Shown one piece after another: positions 16,771-25,278 of a stretch of DNA of 33,599 nucleotides (the first letter of the stretch is position 1; the number at the start of each line of letters is the position of its first letter). The DNA comes from a gamma proteobacterium L18. GTDB taxonomy: Bacteria > Pseudomonadota > Gammaproteobacteria > Pseudomonadales > Pseudomonadaceae. Below the pieces are notes generated by a model. That model was not told where the DNA came from. It worked only from the letters and a program-made list of their open reading frames with translations, and searched no databases. The stretch is taken from assembly GCA_000497835.1 (NCBI GenBank), contig KI547171.1, forward strand, positions 58,510-92,108, in the 5' to 3' direction. Made by a program: the position numbers and the translations under genes.

Positions 16771-17550
16771 CTACTGATCGATGTGCGCGGCGAAGCCTGT
16801 CTGCTGCGCGGCGACGTCGTCGCGCAGGGTCAGTTGCGGGATCTGGTACTCACCGCCATTCTGCGCCCGGAACGCAATGGGTGCGTCGCTCCACAACCCA
16901 TCCAGGCGCTGGGCCAATTGCTGTTGCACAGTGGTGTAGCGGTCAGCGTCCATGCGGCTGGTGCGGTACACCACCAGCGGTGGCAGCACGTGAAAGCCTG
17001 GGTAGTGCAGCATGCCGTGCTGGATGGGGAACAGCACGTCATTGATCGGGCCATTGATGCCGCGCGCGCTGTAGTGCGATTCCCAGCCACCGGTAGTCAC
17101 CAGCAGCATGGCCCGCTTGCCTGCCAGCGTGCCTTCGCCGTAGCGGTTGCCCCAGCGCGTGTCGGAGTGCTCGCCCACGCCATAGGCGAAACCGTAGGCG
17201 TACACGCGCTCGAACCAGCCTTTCATGATGGCGGGCATCGAAAACCACCACAGTGGGAACTGGAAAATCACCGCGTCGGCCCACAGCAATTTGGCTTGCT
17301 CGGCGGCGATGTCGTCACTTTGCAGGCCTTGCTCGAAGGCGTGGCGCGATTCGCGCGAGGGGTCGAAGCGCCCTGGTATCAGGCGCTCGCGGGTGTCGTC
17401 GCTGTCCAGCGGTGCTTTCCATTGCATGGCATACAGGTCGGAGACCTGCACCTGGTGCCCTGCCTGTTGCAGGTGGGCGACGGCGAAGTCTTTCAGCGAG
17501 CCGTTCAGCGACTGGGGTTCGGGGTGCGCAAAGACGATCAGGATATTCAT
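16771..17550 (-). CDS. NAD(P)H dehydrogenase (quinone)-like flavodoxin-fold protein
   Basis: This 259-residue protein belongs to the NQO1/KefF family of FMN- or FAD-dependent two-electron quinone reductases. Visible family blocks are NILIVFAHPEPQSLNGSL at the N terminus (phosphate-binding loop), ADAVIFQFPLWWFSMPAIMK, GWFERVYAYGFAYG, and LLVTTGGWESHYSARG in the flavin and nicotinamide region. It would reduce quinones or other electrophiles in the cytoplasm. It is divergent from a LysR regulator with an 87-base gap, a common arrangement in which the regulator controls the reductase. An SDR relic follows it in frame. The Shine-Dalgarno sequence is weak (GGA seven bases before the ATG). Confidence 0.9.
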   Translation of the reverse strand: MNILIVFAHPEPQSLNGSLKDFAVAHLQQAGHQVQVSDLYAMQWKAPLDSDDTRERLIPGRFDPSRESRHAFEQGLQSDDIAAEQAKLLWADAVIFQFPLWWFSMPAIMKGWFERVYAYGFAYGVGEHSDTRWGNRYGEGTLAGKRAMLLVTTGGWESHYSARGINGPINDVLFPIQHGMLHYPGFHVLPPLVVYRTSRMDADRYTTVQQQLAQRLDGLWSDAPIAFRAQNGGEYQIPQLTLRDDVAAQQTGFAAHIDQ

Positions 17551-17637
17551 GGCCAGATCCGGTGGAGGAGTGATGGGGCCATGCTGCGCGCTGCTGCGAT
17601 ATAGTGGAAATGAATAGCCAATATTGCAGGTATTGCC

Positions 17638-18537
17638 ATGGTTAATTTAAGGCAGCTGGACCTCAACCTGCTGGTGACCCTCGACGTGCTGCTGGCCGAG
17701 CAGAACGTGACCCGGGCGGCGCAGCGGCTCAACTATTCCCAGCCGTCGGTCAGCGTGCACCTGGCCAAACTGCGCGATGTCTTCGACGACCCGCTGTTGC
17801 TGCCGGGCCCGCGCGGCATGCGGCCGACGGCGCGTGCCGAGAGCCTGCGCGAACCCTTGCGCCAGGCCCTGGCAGCACTGGAACTGGCGGTGGGCGCCGA
17901 TGCGCCGTTTGACCCTGCCCGGGCGCGGGATACCTGGCGGCTGGCGGCTTCGGACAACAGTACCGCGACCATCCTGCTGCCCGCGCTGGGCGGCTTGCGC
18001 GTGCAGGCGCCGCACACCCGTGTGGCCCTGCTGCCGATGGTGCCGGCGCGCCTGGCGCGGCAAGCGGAAGAGGGCGAGATAGACCTGGCGTTTCATACCC
18101 GCGACGACTCGCCCGCCAGCCTGCGCAGCCGTGTACTGTTCGATGAGCGCTATGTGCTTGTGGGGCGTCACGACCATCCACGCTTGCGGCGCAAACCCAC
18201 GCTGGCGCAGTTCTGTGCCCTGGAGCAGGTGGTGGTGTCGCCCGATGGCGGTGGCTTCAGCGGGGTCACCGACAGTGCCCTGGCGGCGCAGGGGTTGAGC
18301 CGTCAGGTGGTACTGTCGGTGCCGCACTTTCTGGTGGTGGTGCAGACGCTGCTTGCCAGCGACCTGGTCGCGTTGTTGCCCGAGCGCCTGGTACGCGGCA
18401 ACCCGCAGTTGCGCGTGGTGGAGCCGCCGCTGGTATTGCCGGGGTATCAGATGACCATGCTGTGGCCAGAGCGCTGCCACCGTGACCCGGCGCATCGCTG
18501 GTTGCGCGAGTTCATCGCCACCGCACTGCCCGGGTAG
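17638..18537 (+). CDS. LysR-family transcriptional regulator
   Basis: This 299-residue protein starts LRQLDLNLLVTLDVLLAEQN, then VTRAAQRLNYSQPSVSVHLA, the LysR helix-turn-helix of the NodD/LinR-like subgroup. The co-inducer domain includes DLAFHTRDD, VLVGRHDHPRLRRKP, and VVVQTLLASDLVALLPERLV. It is divergent from the quinone reductase-like gene, which is its probable target. The 87-base gap contains the sequence ATAGTGGAAATGAATAG and the pair CAATATTGC/GGTATTGCC near the start, but no LysR T-N11-A site is certain. Its end runs into the right ~190 bp REP composite. Confidence 0.92.
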   Translation: MVNLRQLDLNLLVTLDVLLAEQNVTRAAQRLNYSQPSVSVHLAKLRDVFDDPLLLPGPRGMRPTARAESLREPLRQALAALELAVGADAPFDPARARDTWRLAASDNSTATILLPALGGLRVQAPHTRVALLPMVPARLARQAEEGEIDLAFHTRDDSPASLRSRVLFDERYVLVGRHDHPRLRRKPTLAQFCALEQVVVSPDGGGFSGVTDSALAAQGLSRQVVLSVPHFLVVVQTLLASDLVALLPERLVRGNPQLRVVEPPLVLPGYQMTMLWPERCHRDPAHRWLREFIATALPG

Positions 18538-18730
18538 CAGCAACTGTCTTGAAACCGCGTCGTCTGCATCGCGACTAAAGTCGGCTCCTACGCCGTCCGT
18601 GGTAGGAGCCGGCCTTGGCCGCGATGCAGACGCCGCCGATCTGTAGCAGCTGCCGAAGGCGGCGTCACACGCGGCGCGGTGGATCAGACTGTGCGCGGCG
18701 TCAGTGACGCGGCCTGACGGCCGCTGCTAC
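18536..18730. repeat. ~190 bp REP composite, right member of an inverted pair
   Basis: It begins at the LysR stop codon with TAGCAGCAACTGTCTTG, continues through an inverted GTAGGAGCC doublet (18573-18627), CTGTAGCAGCTGCCG, ACACGCGGCGCGGTGG and ends GACGGCCGCTGCTAC. Read in reverse it is nearly identical to 14209-14401. Confidence 0.88.
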
Positions 18731-18760
18731 GGGTAGCGGGCGGGCTGTCGCGAATTTCAT

Positions 18761-18801
18761 CCTGCGTCAACTTGACGCAGGCCTGTCAAAATTGCGCTAA
18801 T
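18761..18801 (+). promoter_or_regulatory. Perfect palindrome overlapping a candidate promoter of the malic enzyme gene
   Basis: CCTGCGTCAA and TTGACGCAGG form a perfect ten-base inverted repeat around one central base (18761-18781). TTGACG at 18772-18777 is also a good -35, with GCTAAT at 18796-18801 as the -10 after an 18-base spacer. A repressor or activator bound at the palindrome would cover the -35. The regulator is unknown. A further inverted repeat, GGTGTCA/TGACACC (18831-18863), lies in the leader, overlapping a 14-codon frame at 18837-18881. Confidence 0.55.
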
Positions 18802-18902
18802 CACTTTTTTGACGTGAAAACAAAGCCTGCGGTGTCATGGCCATGCAGCCTTGCGGTGACACCCTGTGCGCAGCGCTTTAGCCTGATGACGGAAAAACAC
18901 CC

Positions 18903-20600
18903 ATGAAAAATGCTCCGAACCAGACTCGCCCCCTCTACATCGCCTACGCCGGCCCTTCGCTGCTGGAGATGCCACTGCTCAACAAGGGCAGCGCCTTCAC
19001 CCCGCAAGAGCGTATCGACTTCAACCTGATCGGCCTGTTGCCGCAGAACGTCGAAACCATCGAAGAACAGGTCGACCGCGTTTACCGCCAGTACGAGCAG
19101 TGCGCCAGCGATCTGGACAAGCATATCTACCTGCGCTCCATCCAGGACAACAACGAAACCCTGTTCTTCCGCCTGCTGGAGTCGCATCTGGACAAGATGC
19201 TGCCCATTATCTACACCCCCACCGTCGGCCAGGCCTGCCAGGAATTCTCCAAGATCTACCGCACCCACCGCGGCCTGTTCATTGCCTGGCCCGATCGCGA
19301 CCGCATCGACGACATCCTGCGCAGTGCCACCAAGGACTCGGTGAAGATCATCGTGCTCACCGACAGCGAGCGCATCCTCGGCCTGGGCGATCAGGGCATC
19401 GGCGGCATGGGCATTCCCATCGGCAAGCTGTCGCTGTACACCGCCTGCGGCGGCATCAGCCCGGCCTACACGCTGCCGATCGTGCTCGACGTGGGCACCA
19501 ACAACCAGGAACTGCTGGACGACCCGATGTACATGGGCTGGCGCCACCCACGCGTCACCGGCCAGGAATACGCCGAATTCATCGAGCTGTTCATCCAGGC
19601 CGTCAAGCGCCGCTGGCCCAACGTGTTGCTGCAGTTCGAGGACTTCGCCCAGGCCAACGCCATGCCGCTGCTGGAGAAATACCGCGACGAACTGTGCTGC
19701 TTCAACGATGACATCCAGGGCACCGCCTCGGTGGCCGTGGGCACCTTGCTGGCGGCGTGCAAGGTCAAGAATCAGAAACTGGGCGAGCAAGTGGTGGCCT
19801 TCGTCGGCGCCGGTTCCGCCGGTTGTGGCATTGCCGAGCACATCGTCGCGGCCATGCAGCTCGAAGGGCTGTCGGAACAGGAAGCACGCCAGCGTATTTT
19901 CATGGTCGACCGCTTCGGTCTGCTGACCGACGACATGAGCGGCCTGCACGACTTCCAGATGCGCCTGGCCCATGGTGCAGGCGCCGTCAAGGACTGGCAG
20001 CGTGACGAGAACGGTATTGCCTTGCTGGAGGTGGTCAAGCAGGCCAAGCCGACCATCCTGATCGGCGTATCGGGCCAGCGCGGTCTGTTCACCGAGGCCG
20101 TGGTGCGCGAGGTCTACGCCCACTGTAAGCAGCCGCTGATCATGCCCCTGTCCAACCCCACCTCGCGCGTCGAGGCCACCCCGGCCGAGGTGCTGGAATG
20201 GACCGACGGCAACGCCCTGGTCGCCACCGGCAGCCCGTTCGCGCCCGTGGAAATCAACGGCCGCAGCCTGCCGATTGCCCAGTGCAACAACGCCTACATC
20301 TTCCCGGGTATCGGCCTGGGCGCCTTGGCGGCCAAGGCCACGCGCATCACCGACGCCATGCTGATGGCGGCGTCCAACGCGCTGGCTGAATGCTCGCCGG
20401 TGGTCACCGGCACGGGCGATGCGGTACTGCCACCACTCAAGGACATCCAGGCCGTGAGCAAGAAGATCGCCCTGGCCGTGGCCAAGCAGGCCCAGGCCGA
20501 CGGCGTGGCCCTGGAAACCCCGGAAGACACGCTGCTGCAGGCCATCGAGCGCAACTTCTGGTTCCCGCGTTATCGCTTCTACCGCCGCTCGGCGGTGTAA
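18903..20600 (+). CDS. maeA: NAD-dependent malic enzyme (oxaloacetate-decarboxylating)
   Basis: This 565-residue protein, the usual length of MaeA/SfcA, converts L-malate to pyruvate and CO2 with reduction of NAD+. Catalytic residues of the family are visible: Tyr104 in [10 protein letters not shown], Lys175 in [13 protein letters not shown], the metal ligands Glu246 and Asp247 in QFEDFAQ, and Asp270 in FNDDIQGT. The dinucleotide fold begins [14 protein letters not shown] (about residues 300-313). Cofactor preference for NAD is inferred from overall similarity to MaeA, not proven. It probably forms a single-gene unit behind the palindromic promoter at 18761. A second oxaloacetate/pyruvate-node enzyme, oxaloacetate decarboxylase, lies at 25259. 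Confidence 0.95.
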   Translation: MKNAPNQTRPLYIAYAGPSLLEMPLLNKGSAFTPQERIDFNLIGLLPQNVETIEEQVDRVYRQYEQCASDLDKHIYLRSIQDNNETLFFRLLESHLDKMLPIIYTPTVGQACQEFSKIYRTHRGLFIAWPDRDRIDDILRSATKDSVKIIVLTDSERILGLGDQGIGGMGIPIGKLSLYTACGGISPAYTLPIVLDVGTNNQELLDDPMYMGWRHPRVTGQEYAEFIELFIQAVKRRWPNVLLQFEDFAQANAMPLLEKYRDELCCFNDDIQGTASVAVGTLLAACKVKNQKLGEQVVAFVGAGSAGCGIAEHIVAAMQLEGLSEQEARQRIFMVDRFGLLTDDMSGLHDFQMRLAHGAGAVKDWQRDENGIALLEVVKQAKPTILIGVSGQRGLFTEAVVREVYAHCKQPLIMPLSNPTSRVEATPAEVLEWTDGNALVATGSPFAPVEINGRSLPIAQCNNAYIFPGIGLGALAAKATRITDAMLMAASNALAECSPVVTGTGDAVLPPLKDIQAVSKKIALAVAKQAQADGVALETPEDTLLQAIERNFWFPRYRFYRRSAV

Positions 20601-20727
20601 GCCGAGGCTGCCGACGTCGATCCCAACGTCAACAGGTACTGTGGGACCGGGCTGAGCGGTGCTCCTGATATCCAGCGCCGCCCGGCAGCTGCTACATTTG
20701 TTGCAGCGTGCCATGAGGTCAACCTGC

Positions 20728-22329
20728 GTGAACGAACGCCCCCGCCCCCGCCTGTCGCTGTTCTGGCTGCTGCCCCTGGCTGCGGCCATCACGGCGTTGC
20801 TGGTGCTGACCGGACATTTCATCGGTCAGGGCCCGCGCATAACCGTCAGCTTCCGCACCGCCGAAGGGCTGGAGGCCAACCACACCCTGGTGATGTACAA
20901 GCACGTGCCGATCGGCAAGGTGGTCGGCATCGACATCGACAAAAGCCGTGACCGGGTGGACGTGCGCATCGAGCTGGAGGCCTCTGCCAAGGCCTTCGCT
21001 GACAAGGGCACGCGCTTCTGGGTGGTACGCCCGCGCATCGGCTTCAACGAGATTTCCGGGGTCAAGACCCTGCTCAGCGGCAGCTTCGTGGGCGCCGACG
21101 CCGGCGACAAGGGTGAGCAGGCCGAGCATTTTCGCGGCCTGGAGCATCCGCCAGCCATCAGCTTCGGCGAGGTCGGCACGCGCTTTGTATTGCACGCTGA
21201 CGATCTGGGCTCGTTGAACGTCGGCAGTCCGGTGTACTACCGCCGCGTGCAGGTTGGGCGGGTGATCGGCCGCGGCTTGAGCGGTGAGGGCGGTGGCGTG
21301 GACGTGACGGTGTTCATCGCTGCGCCCAACGACCGCTTCGTCACCGAGAACACGCGGTTCTGGAACGCCAGTGGCGTGGACATCAGCGTCGGGGTGGACG
21401 GCCGCCAGGTGAACGTCGAGTCGCTGGCGGCCGTGCTCAACGGCGCGGTGGCGTTCCAGGCGCCGCCTTACCCGAACAACCCTCCGGTGGCCGCTGCCAA
21501 TACGCGCTTCACCCTGTTCAATGAACGCGACGATGCGCTGGCACGCCCGCTGGGCTACGCCCGTTACCTGGTGATGCGCTTTGATGAGACCGTGCGCGGC
21601 CTGGCGGTGGGGGCGCCAGTTGAATTCTTCGGCGTCAACGTCGGCCGGGTGACCTCGGTCGGCCTGGACTACGACCCTGCCAGCCAACAACTGATGACGC
21701 GCGTGGGCGCGGTGATCTACCCCAACCGTCTGGGCGCCGTGCATGAGAAATTGCACAAGGACCTGGGGCGTGACGACGAGGGCACCACGGCGATGCTGAT
21801 GGGGCGCTTTATCGAGCACGGCATGCGCGCACAGGTCCGCACCGGCAACCTGTTGACGGATCAAAAATACGTGTCGCTGGGCTTTGTGCCGGGGGCGCCG
21901 CCCGTGGCGTTCGATTACGCGGCGCGGCCCATCCAGGTGCCCACCGTGGTGGGCAGCCTGTCAGTGCTGGAGGACCGCGTCAAACAGATCATGGCCATGG
22001 CTCAGCGGCTGCCCACCCAAGCGCTGGCGGCCAACGTTGATCGCAGCCTCAAGCAGGTGCCGTTGATGATGCAGCAGGTCAACCAGCAGGTGGTGCCGCA
22101 ATTGCGCGATACCTTGCTTGAGGCGAACCAAACCCTCAAGGGCGCGGTCGATAGTGTCGCCCAGGGTTCGGCGCAGCGTGAGCAGTTCGATGAGACCGCG
22201 GTGCAGCTCAGGCAGGCGTCGCGTTCGGTGCAGGCCCTGGTGGACTTATGGAATCGCCATCCGGAACTGTTCTTGCGCGGGCGCTCTGCAGACGATCCTG
22301 CGGCCGCCACGGCGCTGCCGCTAAACTGA
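20728..22329 (+). CDS. PqiB-like MCE-domain protein, orphan
   Basis: This protein of about 533 residues has an N-terminal membrane anchor (LFWLLPLAAAITALLVLTGH, about 11-30) followed by three MCE/MlaD domains. They begin near GPRITVSFRTAEGLEANHTL, GTRFVLHADDLGSLNVGSPV and, later, VRGLAVGAPVEFFGVNVGRV. The C terminus is a helical, coiled-coil-like segment rich in Gln and Leu. In PqiB such domains form a periplasmic tube for lipid transport between the membranes. GTG 20728 is preferred (GAGG nine bases upstream); ATG 20713 would add five residues. PqiA-like integral proteins and the PqiC lipoprotein, normal partners of PqiB, are absent from the neighbourhood, which is unusual. Confidence 0.88.
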   Translation: MNERPRPRLSLFWLLPLAAAITALLVLTGHFIGQGPRITVSFRTAEGLEANHTLVMYKHVPIGKVVGIDIDKSRDRVDVRIELEASAKAFADKGTRFWVVRPRIGFNEISGVKTLLSGSFVGADAGDKGEQAEHFRGLEHPPAISFGEVGTRFVLHADDLGSLNVGSPVYYRRVQVGRVIGRGLSGEGGGVDVTVFIAAPNDRFVTENTRFWNASGVDISVGVDGRQVNVESLAAVLNGAVAFQAPPYPNNPPVAAANTRFTLFNERDDALARPLGYARYLVMRFDETVRGLAVGAPVEFFGVNVGRVTSVGLDYDPASQQLMTRVGAVIYPNRLGAVHEKLHKDLGRDDEGTTAMLMGRFIEHGMRAQVRTGNLLTDQKYVSLGFVPGAPPVAFDYAARPIQVPTVVGSLSVLEDRVKQIMAMAQRLPTQALAANVDRSLKQVPLMMQQVNQQVVPQLRDTLLEANQTLKGAVDSVAQGSAQREQFDETAVQLRQASRSVQALVDLWNRHPELFLRGRSADDPAAATALPLN

Positions 22330-22392
22330 CGGAAAATTTACCTGTTGCAGACGTTGCGTGTGTTTATTTGGCAGATACTCAAAGGCGTGTGA

Positions 22393-22407
22393 TCGAGCCG
22401 GGCTCGA
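22393..22407. promoter_or_regulatory. Perfect palindrome TCGAGCC-G-GGCTCGA
   Basis: A 15-base perfect inverted repeat lies 18 bases before the start codon of the RcnB-like gene. It could be an operator or a leader hairpin that affects ribosome access. No regulator is identified. Confidence 0.35.
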
Positions 22408-22425
22408 CAGCCCATGGAGATTCAA

Positions 22426-22875
22426 ATGAAGAAGATGATCGCGGCAGGATGCGCCTGCCTGATGTTGCTGACCCCGTTGGCCAGCTTCGCCCAACCGGGG
22501 CCGGACAATGACAGCCGTGGCCATGGCGGCCAGCAGCAGGGGCGGCCGGGTGGCCCGCAGGGTGGTCCGCAGCATGGTGGTGGTCAGAACCGTCCGCCAC
22601 AGCATGGTGGCGGTGGCCCGCAGCAGCACGGCCCAGGCCCGGGTCGCGATCACGGCTTCCGTCCGCAGGCCGGCATGCCACGCCCCCACAGCGAATGGCA
22701 CCGCGGCGGCTTTGCACCGCCTCAGTACCGTAACGACCGCTACTGGGTCACCGACTGGCGCGCCCGCCACCTGCGTCAACCGCCACGTGATCATCGTTGG
22801 TTGTACGTGAACGGCGACTATGTGCTGGTGGCCATCGCCACGGGCGCGATCGTGCAGATTCTCAGCGGGTATTGA
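22426..22875 (+). CDS. RcnB-like periplasmic protein with Gly/Pro/Gln/His-rich linker
   Basis: This 149-residue protein has a signal peptide (MKKMIAAGCACLMLLTPLAS, cleavage likely after ASFA). A low-complexity stretch follows, with repeats of GGPQHGGG, PPQHGGGGPQQHG and GPGPG (about residues 30-75). The C-terminal domain (PQYRNDRYWVTDWRARHL to YVNGDYVLVAIATGAIVQIL) matches the RcnB family, named for E. coli periplasmic RcnB, which affects Ni/Co export. The His-rich linker might bind metal, but this is not shown. The ATG at 22426 has GGAG six bases upstream; an ATG at 22414 overlaps that site and is rejected. It lies 96 bases after the PqiB-like gene. Confidence 0.83.
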   Translation: MKKMIAAGCACLMLLTPLASFAQPGPDNDSRGHGGQQQGRPGGPQGGPQHGGGQNRPPQHGGGGPQQHGPGPGRDHGFRPQAGMPRPHSEWHRGGFAPPQYRNDRYWVTDWRARHLRQPPRDHRWLYVNGDYVLVAIATGAIVQILSGY

Positions 22876-22944
22876 TTTTGCGCCGTTACCCGATGGAGCC
22901 CTGGAGTAATAGAAGTCTATAGTTCTGAGCAAGCTTCACCGGCC

Positions 22945-23031
22945 TCTCGCGAGCAAGCTTTGCTCCCACAGTGTTGAGCCAAACCGAGATGTATGGCATT
23001 ACATTGTGGGAGCAAAGCTTGCTCGCGATGC
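22945..23031. repeat. REP doublet (GTGGGAGC family)
   Basis: A reverse module, TCGCGAGCAAGCTTTGCTCC plus CACAGTG (22947-22973), faces a forward module, TTGTGGGAGCAAAGCTTGCT plus CGCGATGC (to 23031). Here the arms point tail to tail, opposite to the doublet at 8548-8621. It separates the convergent RcnB-like and symporter genes. Confidence 0.9.
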
Positions 23032-23054
23032 AGGCGACGCGGTCCTAAAGGGGG

Positions 23055-24503
23055 TCAGTTGCTGGCAACCGCGCCCTCGAAGTCGCCTTCGCGATCACGC
23101 TTGTTCAGCGGCGGCAGCAGCGAACCGATCACCATCCCCAGCGCACTGATCAGCAAGCCCGCCAATTGCGGCGGCCACAGATCACCGTCCTGATGGGTCA
23201 GTTCCAGCAACCCCCACGAGCTCAGGCCGAAGATGATCGCCGTGATCGCCCCCTGGTTGGTCGCGCGCTTCCAGAACAACCCCGCGAACAGCGGCACCAC
23301 CGCCGCTACCAGGGTTACCTTGTAGGCATTGCCCACCATCTCGTAAATGGTCGAATCCGAATACAGCGCGAACAGGCAGGTGAACCCTGCGAACACCGCA
23401 ATGGTAATCCGCATGGCCAGCAGGAACTGGCGGTCGGTCATGTTCGGGCGCAGGCGCTTGAGCACGTTCTCGGTGAAGGTCACCGACGGTGCCAGCAGGG
23501 TGCCGGAGGCGGTGGACATGATCGCCGACAGCAGCGCACCGAAGAACATGATCTGCGCGAACAGCGGCGTGCGTTCCATGATCAGGCGCGGCAGGATCAT
23601 TTGCGCATCACCGTCCAGCAGCTCGCTGACCATCTGCGGGTCGATCATGGACGCGGCATAGGTCAGGAAAATCGGCAGCATGCAGAAGGTCAGATAGCAG
23701 CAGGCGCCGGCGATGGACGCGCGCGAGGCGATTTTCTCGGTCTTGGCTGACATCACCCGGGCGTACACGTCCTGCTGCGGGATGGAACCGAACATCATGG
23801 TCACCGCAGCGCCCAGGAAGGCCAGGATGTCCTTGGCCGAAGTGCTGTGCACCATGGTGAACTTGCCGGCCGCAGCCGCGTGCTCGATTACATGGGCAGG
23901 GCCGCCGGCCATGTTGCCCAGCAGCCAGGTCAGGTAGGCCAGGCCGCAGACAATGATCAGCATCTGCATGGAGTCGTTCATGGCCACCGACCACATGCCG
24001 CCGAACAGGGTGTACACCAGCACAATGCCGGTGCCGATCAGCATGCCTTCTGTGGTGGTGATGGCGCCGCCCGACAGTACGTTGAACACCACGCCCAGCG
24101 CGGTGAGTTGCGCGGCGATCCAGCCCAGGTAGGAGCCGATGATCACCAGGCTGACAAACAGCTCCACCTTGGGGCCGTAGCGTTTACGGAAGAAGTCGCC
24201 GATGGTCAGCATGTTCAGGCGATACAGCGGGCGGCAGAACACCAGGCCCACCAGCATCAGGCAGCCGAACGAGCCGAACGGGTCTTCGATGATGCCGGAA
24301 AAACCGTTCTTCATGAACGCAGCGGGGATCCCCAGCACGGCCTCCGAGCCGAACCAGGTCGCGAACACCATCGCCGTGACCACGGGGAATGACATGCTGC
24401 GTCCGGCAGCGGCGAAGTCTTTGGAGTTTTTGACACGAGTGGAGGCGTAGAAACCGACACCCACGGTGATCAGCAGGTAAACCGCGACAAACCAGATCAG
24501 CAT
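23055..24503 (-). CDS. Sodium:solute symporter family protein
   Basis: This 482-residue membrane protein has about 13 hydrophobic segments and the SSS/SSF (PF00474) fold. Typical blocks are the N-terminal FAAAGRSMSFPVVTAMVFAT, WFGSEAVLGIPAAFMKNGFS and GIVLVYTLFGGMWSVAMND. Others are GSIPQQDVYARVMSAKTEKI and the Na+-site region FFGALLSAIMSTASGTLLAP. It would import a solute with Na+ across the inner membrane. The substrate cannot be inferred; amino acids, sugars and carboxylates are all used in the family. It is monocistronic, with a weak GGAAG before the ATG. The 385-base region upstream includes AT-rich palindromes that may control it. Confidence 0.92.
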   Translation of the reverse strand: MLIWFVAVYLLITVGVGFYASTRVKNSKDFAAAGRSMSFPVVTAMVFATWFGSEAVLGIPAAFMKNGFSGIIEDPFGSFGCLMLVGLVFCRPLYRLNMLTIGDFFRKRYGPKVELFVSLVIIGSYLGWIAAQLTALGVVFNVLSGGAITTTEGMLIGTGIVLVYTLFGGMWSVAMNDSMQMLIIVCGLAYLTWLLGNMAGGPAHVIEHAAAAGKFTMVHSTSAKDILAFLGAAVTMMFGSIPQQDVYARVMSAKTEKIASRASIAGACCYLTFCMLPIFLTYAASMIDPQMVSELLDGDAQMILPRLIMERTPLFAQIMFFGALLSAIMSTASGTLLAPSVTFTENVLKRLRPNMTDRQFLLAMRITIAVFAGFTCLFALYSDSTIYEMVGNAYKVTLVAAVVPLFAGLFWKRATNQGAITAIIFGLSSWGLLELTHQDGDLWPPQLAGLLISALGMVIGSLLPPLNKRDREGDFEGAVASN

Positions 24504-24888
24504 GTGTTCTTCCCGTTCGCACGCGCAGCTCGGCCAGGGGGAGGAACCTGGACGCGCACTGGCGCAACGCTAGACAAATTGTTTTTTTTGGATGCGTACG
24601 AGGTCTCAGGGGGAGGGTGGCTGGCCAGGGCTGGCAGTCATCGCTCACTGATGTCCGGTACAACGGGTCGGCAGTGTGCCAAACGCGTCAAATATGTCAA
24701 ACGTTTACCGCGCTGGCGTGGTAAATAAACGTCGTCGTTTTTAGTGTTTTAATTGTAAAACGCTGTTTTATAACGATTTATTGCGATGAATTTTTTGCAC
24801 TGCTTGTCAATAATTATGGACCTGTGCAGCCCTTGACCCACCCAGGCAGCGGGCCAACAATGGCGCATTCACTTAGCAAGGATTTCCC
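24504..24888. other. Divergent intergenic region between symporter and DUF2784 gene
   Basis: About 385 bases without a credible gene. The left part is GC-rich; the right part (about 24720-24820) is strikingly AT-rich for this genome and contains the palindrome at 24743-24764. AACGCGTCAAATATGTCAAA near 24690 carries repeated GTCAAA. TTGTCAATAATTATGG near 24806 is a possible promoter element for the DUF2784 gene. Confidence 0.5.
24743..24764. promoter_or_regulatory. AT-rich inverted repeat AGTGTTTTA-ATTG-TAAAACGCT
   Basis: Nine-base arms match at eight positions around a four-base spacer. The next bases, GTTTTATAACG, partly repeat the arm. It lies in the divergent region between the symporter and DUF2784 genes and looks like a regulator binding site. 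No cognate regulator is adjacent. Confidence 0.4.
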
Positions 24889-25278
24889 ATGATCTACCGC
24901 ATGGCCGCCGACGGACTGGTGCTGTTCCACGGGCTGTTCATTATTTTTGTGCTGTTGGGCGGGTTGTTGCTGCTCAAGTGGCGGGGGCTGGTGTGGCTGC
25001 ACCTGCCGGCAGCGACCTGGGGCGTGCTGGTGGAGGTGTTCCACCTGACCTGTCCATTGACGTACTGGGAGAACCTGCTGCGCCTGAGGGCCGGGCTGCA
25101 AGGCTATGAAGGCGGGTATGTGGAGCATTACCTGTTGCCAGTGATCTACCCGGCCGGTCTGACGGCGGGTATCCAGCTGGTGCTGGGCAGCGTGGTGCTG
25201 CTGATCAATGGCGCGGTGTACTGGCGGTTGTACCGCCGGTGGGGCGAGTCGACGCGGGTTATTCCTTCACGTCCATGA
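24889..25278 (+). CDS. DUF2784 family membrane protein
   Basis: This small 129-residue protein has about three or four hydrophobic segments (about residues 7-30, 38-52, 85-113) and the layout of the DUF2784 family. That includes [19 protein letters not shown] at the start and the central [18 protein letters not shown] with its conserved Cys-Pro-Leu-Thr-Trp/Tyr-Glu-Asn core. The family has no known function. AAGGA lies before the ATG at normal spacing. Its last 20 bases overlap the 3' end of the convergent oxaloacetate decarboxylase gene, so the two transcripts would be complementary there. Confidence 0.88.
   Translation: MIYRMAADGLVLFHGLFIIFVLLGGLLLLKWRGLVWLHLPAATWGVLVEVFHLTCPLTYWENLLRLRAGLQGYEGGYVEHYLLPVIYPAGLTAGIQLVLGSVVLLINGAVYWRLYRRWGESTRVIPSRP

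Noticed and set aside
18801..20822. A 673-codon minus-strand open frame opposite the malic enzyme gene
   Set aside because: Antisense to a conserved enzyme, and it crosses the gene's promoter and the next gene's start; no family resemblance.
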